Source: Polyangiaceae bacterium (GTDB lineage: Bacteria; Myxococcota_A; Polyangia; Polyangiales; Polyangiaceae). Taken from it: 64,000 nucleotides of DNA. Below are positions 7,949 to 16,641 of this stretch, piece by piece. Position 1 is the stretch's first letter. Every line of letters begins with the position of its first letter. The notes beneath the pieces were generated by a model. That model did no database searches and had not been told where the DNA came from. It saw only the letters and a list, made by a program, of their open reading frames with translations. Both the position numbers and the translations under genes were made by a program. The stretch lies in contig JAICQO010000006.1 of assembly GCA_025937835.1 (NCBI GenBank), forward strand, positions 62,001-126,000. The letters are read 5' to 3'.

Positions 7949-9799
7949 TCACCAGTACCACTTCGGCTCGACCCGTTCGATGTCGCCGATCGGCTGCGGG
8001 ATCTCGTTCGGCGGCTCCGGGACGTCCCAGGACTCCCCGGGACCGACCTGCATGTTCACCATCGGAATACTGCGATCGGGGAGCTCGAAGTCCCCGCTCG
8101 GGCGGTCGCGGATCCGGAGCAGCGTCTGCCCCTGGGTGGTCACGAACAAGCCCATGTCCCGGGCCGGGTCGTCGCGCGTCATCAGCACCTTTTGCACGCG
8201 ACCGTCCAGGTAGTTGAACAACGCCACGAACTTCGGGAGCGCGCGCGGCAACACGTACAGGTGACCGGACAGCGGACCTTCGCTGCGCGGCACCGGGAAA
8301 GAGACGGCGCCGTTCTTGTTCTCCCGCCGCACGAGCAGGCCGCTCGGCAGCCGGAGCAGCTTGCCCCACTCCCACTCCTCGAAGATGGCGTGGCGCTCGG
8401 TACGATAGCCGAGCTCCGGCAGCACCTCCCCGAGCATCTTCGTGTAGCTCGCATAGCCGAGATCGTCGCGTTCGAACGTCGAGAACTCGCGCTCATAGTA
8501 CGAGATCACGCTGATGTTCTCGGTGTTCGGCCGGGCGAGGACGAGCATCGTCTGGTGGCTGATCCTGCCGGTTCCGCGCACCCTCCCGAAGTTCGCTTCG
8601 GCCCCGGGCGGTGCGCCGAACACCTCGCAGCCCAGGGTCTGCGCCGCGAGCCCGATATAGGTGGCGTGTCCGGCGCCGACGCCGTTGATGTCCGAACGGT
8701 TGAAGAATTTCGATTGCACGAACTGGCCGAAGGCGCGCTTCGTGTAGTCGAGCGTGGTGTGGACGTGACCGCCGCGCATCGGCGCCTTGTAGAAGACGTC
8801 CCGCGCGGTCCCGTCGTTGGCCTGCTTGTTGGCCGCGCGGCACTCGTTGATCACGTTCACCATGTGACTGCAGCCCGCGATGAAGAAGCGCCCGTCGGAG
8901 CGGAGCGCATCCTTGAGCTTCGGAAACTGTTTCGCGATCGCCCCCTCGGGGTGCCAGTCCTTGGGCCGTCCGTCGAAGTCCTTCGGATCGCGCGTCACGA
9001 GGTCCACGCCTTCGTCGCTGGTGTTCCGCACGACCGGCCCCGCGTGCCAGCCGTGTCCGAAGTAAGCGGCCTCGAGCACCGTGCCGGGTTCTTCGACGCC
9101 GAGCTGCTGCAGCACCCCGTAAAACTCCAGGATGCCGTTCTTCTGCCCCTCTCCTTGCGGCGTCAGCTCCGCCACCTTGACCCAGGACGTGACGGCCGGC
9201 TTCTGGCTCTTCACGAACACTTCGGTCACGTTCCGCCGCGTGCTGATCAGGTGAGCGTGTGAGCCGGGGTTCAGCTCGCCGCGCTCGAACAAGCGGTCGC
9301 GCCGCCCCTGAGAGAAGAGGTCGAAGGTGGCGTCGGTCTGCACGCAGGCGAGCGCCACGAAATGCACGGCCGGAAGCAGCTTGACCGTCAGCACGGATTG
9401 CTTGGGCCGGTCGGCGTCGACCTCTTCCTTCGCCTCCACGTAGTTTGCGATCGAGACCGTGGCCGCGGTCTGCCCGGCCCCGCCCGCGCCGCCCCAGCCA
9501 GCGGCGGCTCGGACCACGTCGTCTTTCGTGGAAAAGGTCAAGTGCTGGACGACCGTCGCCTTGTCCTTGGCGCGCACGACGAGCAACCACTCCCCGGTGT
9601 CCGGCTCGTTCTTCGGATCGCCCGAAATGTTGACGTAGTGCCCGCCGCTCTCGAAGTGCGTCTGCAGCAGATCCGCGTGAGGAAACCGCGAGTCTCCGAG
9701 CAGATCGCGCCGCCCGATCACTACCTGGGCGTCAGTCGAGGGCGTGAGCGCGCCGTCTGCGCCCACGTTCATCACCAGGATGCGTACCGGCGTCGCCAC
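7949..9799 (-). CDS. Unknown protein with clan-CD-protease-like His-Gly / Ala-Gly-Cys signature
   Basis: A 616-aa protein with no signal peptide, last gene of a six-gene operon. Hydrophobic strand, His-Gly (AAYFGHGWHAGP, His249) is followed 61 residues later by hydrophobic strand, Ala-Gly-Cys (GRFFIAGCSHM, Cys310). That is the general layout of the catalytic dyad of caspase/gingipain-type clan CD peptidases. The rest shows no repeats or membrane helices. The GTG at 9799 lies 4 bases after the upstream stop and was preferred over an overlapping upstream start. The peptidase idea is inference from two short motifs. The protein could equally be a non-enzymatic cargo or a different hydrolase. Confidence 0.6.
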   Translation of the reverse strand: MATPVRILVMNVGADGALTPSTDAQVVIGRRDLLGDSRFPHADLLQTHFESGGHYVNISGDPKNEPDTGEWLLVVRAKDKATVVQHLTFSTKDDVVRAAAGWGGAGGAGQTAATVSIANYVEAKEEVDADRPKQSVLTVKLLPAVHFVALACVQTDATFDLFSQGRRDRLFERGELNPGSHAHLISTRRNVTEVFVKSQKPAVTSWVKVAELTPQGEGQKNGILEFYGVLQQLGVEEPGTVLEAAYFGHGWHAGPVVRNTSDEGVDLVTRDPKDFDGRPKDWHPEGAIAKQFPKLKDALRSDGRFFIAGCSHMVNVINECRAANKQANDGTARDVFYKAPMRGGHVHTTLDYTKRAFGQFVQSKFFNRSDINGVGAGHATYIGLAAQTLGCEVFGAPPGAEANFGRVRGTGRISHQTMLVLARPNTENISVISYYEREFSTFERDDLGYASYTKMLGEVLPELGYRTERHAIFEEWEWGKLLRLPSGLLVRRENKNGAVSFPVPRSEGPLSGHLYVLPRALPKFVALFNYLDGRVQKVLMTRDDPARDMGLFVTTQGQTLLRIRDRPSGDFELPDRSIPMVNMQVGPGESWDVPEPPNEIPQPIGDIERVEPKWYW

Positions 9800-9803
9800 C
9801 CCG

Positions 9804-10769
9804 CTACTCCTCTTCCCCGAACGCATCGACGGCGTCGAGGTTGCCGAAGCTCGAGTCGACCGGCTTCACGACGTTCGAGCGCAGCACGCCCTTCGAGACG
9901 AAGCTCGGCTTCCGCCCGTCGGGCGCCTGCGGGCTCGCGAACACGTCCTCGAGCGTGTTCTTCCAGACGCTCGGCTTGTCGAGCTGGGTAATGTCCTGCT
10001 GCTCCCAGAGCACGAACGTCTTGCCGTGCGAGACCGCGTTCAGGTCGACGGGCGCGGCCCCGAGGATCCCCCGGAACAGGAAGCGTCGACGGTCGCCGTC
10101 GAGGTCGCCCTGCAGCCACTCGAGCTTGCGCTCGATGCCGCCTTGCTTGGCGACGAGCAACAGGTCCGTCGGCACCGACTCGTCGAGCGCGCTCGGCCAC
10201 TCGACCACCAGCCCGACGCGGATCGGACCGAGCGGGACATCGAGCACGTCGCTGACCTCGAGCTCGGATTCGGCTGCGCCGGCCACCTCGAACACGGTGG
10301 TCAGCTCGAAGTGCCGCGGTTCGGGCTCGCCCTCGACCTCGGGTGGCGTCGGCAAGCGCAACCGGCACGCGGCTGACTCCGCGCTCGGGATCTCGAGAAA
10401 GTTTTCCGGCTCGAACTCCAGCTTGAGCTGCCGGAACGGCTTGCCTTCCTCCGGCTTCGGCTCTTCGTGTTCGAGCTCGGCGTCTGCGCCGATCGTAAAG
10501 CGGGGAACCAGCGTCTTCTCGTCGAACGCGAGGCTGCCCGACAGCTTGGCGACCAGCGCAAACTCGGGCGCTCCGTCTTGTCTCCGAAGCTCGCGCAGGT
10601 AGCGACCGTGGAACTCGATGGTCGCCGGCTTGCCCGCGCCCCGGCTGGCGTTGCTCTGTGGAGCGCCGCGCGTCTCTAGCACGAGCCTTGCGACGGACAC
10701 CCGCATCGGCGTGCCGCCGCTAGCCGGCGATGCGGCAGAACTCGAAAACCTGACGCGGACCTGTAGCAT
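9804..10769 (-). CDS. Unknown beta-rich acidic protein
   Basis: A 321-aa protein with no signal peptide or membrane helix. It alternates short hydrophobic and charged strands, contains several Glu/Pro-rich loops (ELEHEEPKPEEGKP, PPEVEGEPEP), and ends in an acidic tail (DAFGEEE). The ATG at 10769 was chosen; an in-frame GTG three codons upstream is an alternative. It sits between a 63-aa protein and the HG/AGC protein, and the latter starts 4 bases downstream, which implies coupled expression. No family recognised. It could be a chaperone, adaptor or structural partner of that protein (inference from position only). Confidence 0.6.
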   Translation of the reverse strand: MLQVRVRFSSSAASPASGGTPMRVSVARLVLETRGAPQSNASRGAGKPATIEFHGRYLRELRRQDGAPEFALVAKLSGSLAFDEKTLVPRFTIGADAELEHEEPKPEEGKPFRQLKLEFEPENFLEIPSAESAACRLRLPTPPEVEGEPEPRHFELTTVFEVAGAAESELEVSDVLDVPLGPIRVGLVVEWPSALDESVPTDLLLVAKQGGIERKLEWLQGDLDGDRRRFLFRGILGAAPVDLNAVSHGKTFVLWEQQDITQLDKPSVWKNTLEDVFASPQAPDGRKPSFVSKGVLRSNVVKPVDSSFGNLDAVDAFGEEE

Positions 10770-10851
10770 GCTACCCACTCACCCAACCACGCGCGAAGCT
10801 AACCTGACACGCTACGAAACGCCACCCGTTCCCGCGCCGAGCGTCGCCGAA

Positions 10852-11043
10852 TCAGGCGACGCCGGGTTTCGGAAGCGCCGCTTCTTCTTCTTTGAGCCGG
10901 ATCGCAATCGCGAGGTGCGTGAAGCACTCTTGTGCCGTTCCGGACACCCCCGTGTCCCTCCAGCCCGGCGGGTTTGGCTCGGCGATGGGCACGACGACCT
11001 GCTCACCCGTCGTGTGAACGATGACGCGATGGGTTGTTGCCAT
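10852..11043 (-). CDS. 63-aa protein of unknown function
   Basis: A short, soluble-looking ORF (MATTHRVIVHTTGEQVVVPI at the N-terminus, then a Lys/Glu-rich helix near RLKEEEAALPK). It has a good Shine-Dalgarno (AGGGAG, 7 bases before the ATG). It lies 18 bases after the membrane-protein gene and on the same strand as its neighbours, which supports it as a real gene. Size and position would fit an immunity protein or adaptor, but nothing in the sequence proves this. Confidence 0.6.
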   Translation of the reverse strand: MATTHRVIVHTTGEQVVVPIAEPNPPGWRDTGVSGTAQECFTHLAIAIRLKEEEAALPKPGVA

Positions 11044-11061
11044 GATCCGCTCCCTAGCACG

Positions 11062-11916
11062 CTAGAACCAGACGGTCAGCAGCGCGGGCAACGCGGGATA
11101 GAGCGCCCACGCGCACGAAAGAAGCGCGAGGAATCCGAAAAACCGCGCCCGGCGCGCGTTCGCGCTCGCGCTCCGCATGGTGAGCGCCGAAAGCGTTGCC
11201 AAAAGGACCAGCGCGAACGCGAGCACGTAGGCGCCCGTTGCCGGCCGCACGTCCCTCATCACGTGCACGTAGCGAGGCGCTAGGCAGGCGTGATCGCCGT
11301 CGCGAAAGAGGAGCTGGGCCTCGCCCGTGTCGAACGCCCACCAGCCGCGGCGCTCGTCCCGTCGCAGCTTCCAGTGCTCGGGCGGCGGATAGTCGGGATA
11401 CGCCGCACACCCGTCACCGGCGCGAACGCCACACCGGGAGTCCAGGCAGTCGAAATGCAGGGTCAGGCCGGGCGCCACCGTCTCTGAAGGCGGCGCCGAC
11501 GCAGGCCGCGTCACCGGGATCGTGACGTGCACCGGCAGCGACGCGGCATAACGTTCCGGCGGAGGTCGCGACCGGAGCGCGACCGGCGACGCGCAAACGA
11601 TCGCGAGCGTCACTCCGTAGATCCCGCACACGAGCGGAGACGGCAAGCGCCACTCCCCGAGCCAGCGGTGGAGCACGAGCCCGAGGGCCGCTAGCGCCGC
11701 CACCCCGGCGCACACGGAGCGGAGCACCGCCGTCAGCATCGGCACGCCCGCCTCTGCGAACGAGTTCGTGGAGGACGTGAGACCCGCCGGCGAAGCCACG
11801 AAAACCCAGCTCCCCGGGATGCCCGGCACGAAGGCGGCGGGCCCGTTCCACAACCAGGCGATCACGGTCAGAATCACCATGAACACCGGGATGAGCACGA
11901 AATAGAGCGTCTTCAC
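11062..11916 (-). CDS. Multi-pass inner-membrane protein in the PLD operon
   Basis: A 284-aa protein. Hydrophobic segments occur near residues 4-24, about 65-85, 93-112 and 225-245, with another near the C-terminus. A roughly 110-residue polar domain lies between them (with DCLDSRCGVRAGDGC and WWAFDTGEAQLLF), probably periplasmic. The GTG at 11916 overlaps the TGA of the PLD gene in a GTGA arrangement, so the two are translationally coupled. A membrane protein with a periplasmic domain directly behind a PLD-type lipase gene is what one would expect of an immunity protein (inference). No family recognised. Confidence 0.65.
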   Translation of the reverse strand: MKTLYFVLIPVFMVILTVIAWLWNGPAAFVPGIPGSWVFVASPAGLTSSTNSFAEAGVPMLTAVLRSVCAGVAALAALGLVLHRWLGEWRLPSPLVCGIYGVTLAIVCASPVALRSRPPPERYAASLPVHVTIPVTRPASAPPSETVAPGLTLHFDCLDSRCGVRAGDGCAAYPDYPPPEHWKLRRDERRGWWAFDTGEAQLLFRDGDHACLAPRYVHVMRDVRPATGAYVLAFALVLLATLSALTMRSASANARRARFFGFLALLSCAWALYPALPALLTVWF

Positions 11917-13538
11917 GGCCCGTCGGGATCGAGGAGGATATTCCAGTCGGAGTCGAAGTCGCCCGCCAGCGTCGTCCCCAATAGCGGCTCGATGATGCGC
12001 CGGTCCTGCATGGTGGGCCCCGCGGTCTTGTCTCCGTCGACGTCGTACGGCTCGATGGGCGCGTCCGCCGCGGGTTTTGCCCAGAAGCGCGTGGCCGACG
12101 CGACCGGATCCAACAGGTCGCGCACGGTCGGAGGTTGACCGACCACGGGCTTCAGGTGCTTCTGCCACAAGCTAATCCGGAGGCTGTGCGCGAGAAACAG
12201 ACGCTTGCCGGGAGCGTCCCCGGGCGTCGCCGCGCCTTCCCCCGCCGTGGACAGCGGAGGATTCTCGTCGGAGACGGCGATCGCCACTTCGCTGTCGTGG
12301 CTGTAGCCCCGGCGGTTACAGTTGGCCGAGCCGATTAGCGCGACCTCGTCGTCGAAGATCCAGGTCTTGGAGTGGATGAAGCGCGAGCCCGCCCTGGCTG
12401 CGTAGTGACAGACGATCACTTTGTCGGGAGCGGCCTTCTTGATCGGGTTGATGAAGGCGCGGCGCCTCCGCCAGGCCTGATGCATCTCTCCCTGGATGTG
12501 ATCCGTACGGGCGAGCAAGATCACGAGCTTCTTGAAGCCGCTCTCGGCCACCTTGTTGGCTAGGTGATGAGCGATGCTCACACCATTCAGCGCCCGCATC
12601 TTGGTCGACTGCACCAGGTACTGGTCCTCGATGTAGATGAAGCGCTCGGTGTTTTCGATGGCTTTCACCAGGAAATCCAGGATCTTCGTGGCTCCGTTGG
12701 GCGCGAACGCGTACCTCTCGGGAGCTCGGATCGTGCCAAGCTCCAGGGTGCCGCCGATCCTTGCCGTGCCCGCCGGGACGCGGAGGCCGCCGAAGAACGA
12801 CCCTTCGCCGTAGGTTCGGAGCACTTTCGTGTAGTGTTCGCCCACGCTGCGCTGCTTCGGCGGCACGATGAAGGTCGCCGCATTCGCGAACTGCTTCCAC
12901 GGGTGGTCCGACCAGCGCTCTAGAAACACCGCGGCGAGCGCTTCGGCTCCCGGACCTTCGACCATGCAGTGCACGTCGTGCCAGCCCGCTGTGCTGCGGA
13001 GCGGGTGGATGTCGAGCCCGCCGCAGAACGCGGTTACCCGGTCGCCGTGTTTCACGGCCAGGATCTTCTGGTGATGGGAGCCGAAGTTGAGGTGCCGGTT
13101 GTCGTGGATGGCCGCGCCGTTCTTCAGGTTTTCGATGAACTGAACCATCGGCGCGTTGTTGGGAGGCGGTCCCGAGGCAAAGCCGTTCGGGCGCTGCCCC
13201 GGCTTGCTGTTCATCCAGAACAGCGCCCGGATCATCACGCCCCGCTGGTCGGCAATCTTCAGCAGATCGCCCATGGTCGCCTGCCCCATGAGGGTCGACG
13301 GCGCGAAATCCCAGCCCGCGAGGTAGATGAAGTCCTTCGGACCGTTGGGGAGCAACAGGACCTTCCCCATTTCGGTGAAGGCCTCGCCGCCGTCGATAAA
13401 CGGCGTGACCTTGCTGTTGTCTTTCCGGTCGATGAGCTTTGCCCAACGCGCGGCGCTCACGCCAGCCGGGTCCACGGGCACGGCCACGGCGTTGGCTCTC
13501 GAGAGCGAGACGGTCTGATTGTCCTCGTCGTCCGGCAT
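11913..13538 (-). CDS. Phospholipase D-like protein with two HxK motifs
   Basis: A 541-aa protein of the PLD superfamily, which hydrolyses phosphodiesters such as phospholipid head groups. HKD motif 1 is HHQKILAVK (His156, Lys158) followed by GGLD, but the usual Asp is replaced by Lys163. HKD motif 2 is HSKTWIFDD (His389, Lys391, Asp396) followed by GSANCNRRG. Neighbouring conserved pieces include the IYIEDQYLV strand and the SEVAI strand. No signal peptide is visible, as in PLD effectors exported by contractile systems and in cytosolic PLDs. It starts 13 bases after the OmpA-type gene and overlaps the membrane-protein gene by 4 bases. Confidence 0.85.
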   Translation of the reverse strand: MPDDEDNQTVSLSRANAVAVPVDPAGVSAARWAKLIDRKDNSKVTPFIDGGEAFTEMGKVLLLPNGPKDFIYLAGWDFAPSTLMGQATMGDLLKIADQRGVMIRALFWMNSKPGQRPNGFASGPPPNNAPMVQFIENLKNGAAIHDNRHLNFGSHHQKILAVKHGDRVTAFCGGLDIHPLRSTAGWHDVHCMVEGPGAEALAAVFLERWSDHPWKQFANAATFIVPPKQRSVGEHYTKVLRTYGEGSFFGGLRVPAGTARIGGTLELGTIRAPERYAFAPNGATKILDFLVKAIENTERFIYIEDQYLVQSTKMRALNGVSIAHHLANKVAESGFKKLVILLARTDHIQGEMHQAWRRRRAFINPIKKAAPDKVIVCHYAARAGSRFIHSKTWIFDDEVALIGSANCNRRGYSHDSEVAIAVSDENPPLSTAGEGAATPGDAPGKRLFLAHSLRISLWQKHLKPVVGQPPTVRDLLDPVASATRFWAKPAADAPIEPYDVDGDKTAGPTMQDRRIIEPLLGTTLAGDFDSDWNILLDPDGP

Positions 13539-13551
13539 CGCTGTCGATCCC

Positions 13552-16545
13552 TCAGCTCAGGTGTTGGCGGGCGAGCTCGCCTTGCGTCTCTGCGTCGAGC
13601 TGTCCAGTCACGTCCAGGCTGTCGATCGAGCTCTGCGCGCCCGATAGCGCCAGCCGGAAGTCGTCGTCATCATTTCCTGTCGCCGCGGTGTGGTGCAGAA
13701 GGCCGAGGTTGCTGAGCCGCTCCTGCGCTCCCTTGGGCGTCCCCGCGTCGTCGAGGCGGCCGAACACCAGGTTCACGGTGGACCCCTCCTGCACCGTCAA
13801 GATGCCGCCCTCCGCACCCTCCGGCACGCGCTCGACCAGGAAACCGTCTTCGTCGGCCACCCCGGTCACCTCGGTGTCTCCGAGCTTCAGCGCGTAGCTT
13901 GCGCCGGGCATCGGCTTGCGCCGCGCGTCGAGGAGCTGCAGCTTGAGGACGGGCTCGCGGGGGTTGGTCTGGCTGCTGAGCTTGTTGCGCACGTATTTCC
14001 CCGGCAGGTACAGCTCGCTCGCGGCGGGGTCTTCCCTCTCCGCGGCGATGTCCGGCTCTTCTCCGGGCTCGAAGAACAGCGCCTCGACCCTGCGGTTGGC
14101 CTGACTCCGGAAGTTGTCCTCTCCGAGGCCGTCGATCGGATGGTGCTCTCCGTAGCCGAGCGTCCGGTTTTCGTCGTCGAGGAACACGAGCTGCTCTCGC
14201 AATGCTTCGAGCCCCGGCTCGTCTCCGAGCTCTTCGCGCAGCGCGAACTCGTACACGTCGAAGAACGCGCCCCAGGTCAGCGGCCCGACGTCACCGTCGA
14301 CCGCCAGGTCCGGAGCCGACGCGCCGAGCGCTGCCTTGTTCAGGTTGTATTGCTCCTGAAAGCGCTTCACCGCGCTGGTACCCGACGCCTCGTTGTCGTT
14401 GATTGGCCCCGGATCGCAGTCGAACCCGCCGTCGCCGACGGCACGGTCCGAGAATGCCTTCGTCAGCCACGACAAGATCTGCTTGTAGTCGCTGACCGTG
14501 TGCCGGGCGTCGCACAAACTCTGAAACGACTCCCGGTCGCCGACCACACAAGCAAGCACGCATTGGGCGCGCTCCTCGCTGAGCGCCTGATTGAAGCCTT
14601 CGCTCGCGGTGGTATCGGTGTGCCCGGCGATCAACAGTTTCTGACCGGGCTCCAGCTGCTCTTCGTTGAAGCGGAGCAAGGTGGCGACCAAGCTGGTGGA
14701 GGCGAGCGCCTTGTGCTCCTTCGCGTCCGGACGCTCCCCCTCCGGCAGTACTACGCAGCTGTTGGTGCGAAAGCGCGCGTCGTCGAACTCGAGGAAGGTC
14801 AGGTTCAGCCCGTCCAGGTCGCCCGCGGCGAGGTCCACGGTCTCGATCGCGGCCTCGCGCCAGGCCGGGTACTCCTTGCTGCCGGCTTTGGAGTTCTTGC
14901 CCGGGGGTTTGGGGACGATGCCGAACTCGGGGTCGAAGAAGAACAGCTCCACACGTCGATCGATCGGATCGGACTCGCCGTCGGCCGGTGCTTCTTCGAC
15001 TGCTTGCTGCGTCTCTTCGAGCGGAAAGTGTTCCCCGCAGCCGTGCGCCGTCGCATTGATCTCGACGTCGAACTCGGAGAGCGAGGCGCCGTCGAGGGCC
15101 ATGTACGCTGCGATCAGCGCGCGCCGCGTGTCCTTGCCGCATTTTCCGTCGATTGGCGTGACGCCGCGTGTGCGCTGGAACCAGCTCACCGGATCTTCCG
15201 TCGCCGGCTTGGTGCGGAAGTCGGGCATGGCCGTAATCATCAGGCTGTCTTCGACCTTCCCCCAGCGCTTCTTGTCTTCGATACCATCGCCGTAGAACTT
15301 GAACCAACCCTCCACGTCGTCCTTCAAGAAGGCGATCGTGGCCTCCGCGCGTTCGAGCGAGAGCTGGTCATTGTAGGCGCTGCTGCCGGCCGTATCCGCG
15401 TGCCCCACGACCAGGAGCTCACACGGGGCCCGGTTCAGATAAATCCGCCGCAACGCGCGCATCTCGGGCAGCGCGGGCGGCAACAGGAACGTCTTGTTGG
15501 TGTTGAAGAACGAGTGCAGGCGCGCCAGCACGCACTGTGGGACCGCCCCGAGGAGGCGTCGCTCCGGCTCGGAGCGATCCGGCGCCAGCACCACGAGCGG
15601 TGTGCGGAACTCGTCGACCTGTTTGTCCGCGCCTTCGAACGACTCGACCGTGAACGAGAGCTCGTAGTTGCCGGGAAACACGCGCTCGTGAACCAACTGT
15701 CCGTTTTCGTCGGTCGTCCCCGAAAACTCTTCCGGCCCGGTGATGGTGTAGTCACGGTTCGCGTGCCGCACGCGCCCGGTCTTGTCGAGCAGCTCCACGA
15801 ACAGCCTCCCGAGAGGCGGCTCGAGGACGATCCGGTTCGGCACCACGGCCTTGACGCCCACCGGCCCGACCGGCGCGCCGCGAAACTCCAGCGTCGTCGT
15901 ATTCGCCTCTTTCGGCGGCGCCCCGGGACGGCGCTTGGTCCAGCGCGGCTCGAGCACGTTTTCGAGCGCTTCGACCTCGACGACCGAGATCCGGGCGGTC
16001 GAATCCTTGACCCCTTCGAGGAGCGCCACACCGGCGGCATTGGTCGTGACGTCGCGCAACCCGCCGTCCACGCGGTACTCCGCGGGCACTCCGGCGACGG
16101 CCTGGCCGATCTCGTCGACGATGCGCACGTCGTAGAAAGTCGTCGAGGTTTCACGCCGTGGTGGAGGCAGCGGCGGCAGCTCCACCTCGCGCTCGAGCGG
16201 TAACTCGGTGAATGGGTCCGCGAGCACTCGCTCGACCGAGATTTTCCCGGACTCGAACAGCTGGGCCAGGATCCGACCCAACGTCTGACGCTGTCGCTCT
16301 GCGAGGGCCCGATCCGCGAACGCCGTGAACAAGGCGTCCACCGGATGGTCCAGCACGCCTTGCAGCGAAAGCGCGACCCGCAGCACGTCGGGGTCCCCCC
16401 ACTCGACGCCCGTCTGCAACGCAAACGCCGCTTCCCGCCGCAACGCGGCTTGCTCGGCGTCCGGTATCGGAGCCCCGAATCGATGCGCGCGCAGCAGCAA
16501 AACCCCCGAGACGCCTCGGAGGACGAACTCGACCTCACCAACCAC
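13552..16545 (-). CDS. Large protein with two OmpA-like domains, peptidoglycan-binding segments and Ig-like segments
   Basis: A 997-aa protein. Residues 1-130 are a helical region of unknown type. Residues 135-330 hold two Ig/CarboxypepD-reg-like beta segments (VRIVDEIGQAVAGVPAEYRV; TTDENGQLVHERVFPGNYEL). OmpA-like domain 1 spans about 345-545 (FFNTNKTFLL, VVGHADTAGS, closing RRVELFFF). OmpA-like domain 2 spans about 583-830 (LLIAGHTDTTAS, closing NRRVEALFF). Peptidoglycan-binding-type helices are inserted near 461-482 and 724-765 (AVKRFQEQYNLN, AVDGDVGPLTW). A last Ig-like plus PG-binding segment covers 865-995. There is no signal peptide, which is odd for OmpA proteins. The GTG start is the only plausible one in frame; the Shine-Dalgarno is weak. 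Confidence 0.8.
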   Translation of the reverse strand: MVGEVEFVLRGVSGVLLLRAHRFGAPIPDAEQAALRREAAFALQTGVEWGDPDVLRVALSLQGVLDHPVDALFTAFADRALAERQRQTLGRILAQLFESGKISVERVLADPFTELPLEREVELPPLPPPRRETSTTFYDVRIVDEIGQAVAGVPAEYRVDGGLRDVTTNAAGVALLEGVKDSTARISVVEVEALENVLEPRWTKRRPGAPPKEANTTTLEFRGAPVGPVGVKAVVPNRIVLEPPLGRLFVELLDKTGRVRHANRDYTITGPEEFSGTTDENGQLVHERVFPGNYELSFTVESFEGADKQVDEFRTPLVVLAPDRSEPERRLLGAVPQCVLARLHSFFNTNKTFLLPPALPEMRALRRIYLNRAPCELLVVGHADTAGSSAYNDQLSLERAEATIAFLKDDVEGWFKFYGDGIEDKKRWGKVEDSLMITAMPDFRTKPATEDPVSWFQRTRGVTPIDGKCGKDTRRALIAAYMALDGASLSEFDVEINATAHGCGEHFPLEETQQAVEEAPADGESDPIDRRVELFFFDPEFGIVPKPPGKNSKAGSKEYPAWREAAIETVDLAAGDLDGLNLTFLEFDDARFRTNSCVVLPEGERPDAKEHKALASTSLVATLLRFNEEQLEPGQKLLIAGHTDTTASEGFNQALSEERAQCVLACVVGDRESFQSLCDARHTVSDYKQILSWLTKAFSDRAVGDGGFDCDPGPINDNEASGTSAVKRFQEQYNLNKAALGASAPDLAVDGDVGPLTWGAFFDVYEFALREELGDEPGLEALREQLVFLDDENRTLGYGEHHPIDGLGEDNFRSQANRRVEALFFEPGEEPDIAAEREDPAASELYLPGKYVRNKLSSQTNPREPVLKLQLLDARRKPMPGASYALKLGDTEVTGVADEDGFLVERVPEGAEGGILTVQEGSTVNLVFGRLDDAGTPKGAQERLSNLGLLHHTAATGNDDDDFRLALSGAQSSIDSLDVTGQLDAETQGELARQHLS

Positions 16546-16641
16546 TTGGGCGACGATAACCCACCGCCGCCTCCCATTCCAGCCCGACTACGCGGACGAC
16601 GTTTTTAGGCCCCCCGCGCCCCTCGCGGCGCGTGGCGTCCT

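Noticed and set aside
13690-16203. 837-aa open frame on the plus strand
   Set aside because: Antisense shadow of the OmpA-type gene; low-complexity basic translation with no recognisable domain.
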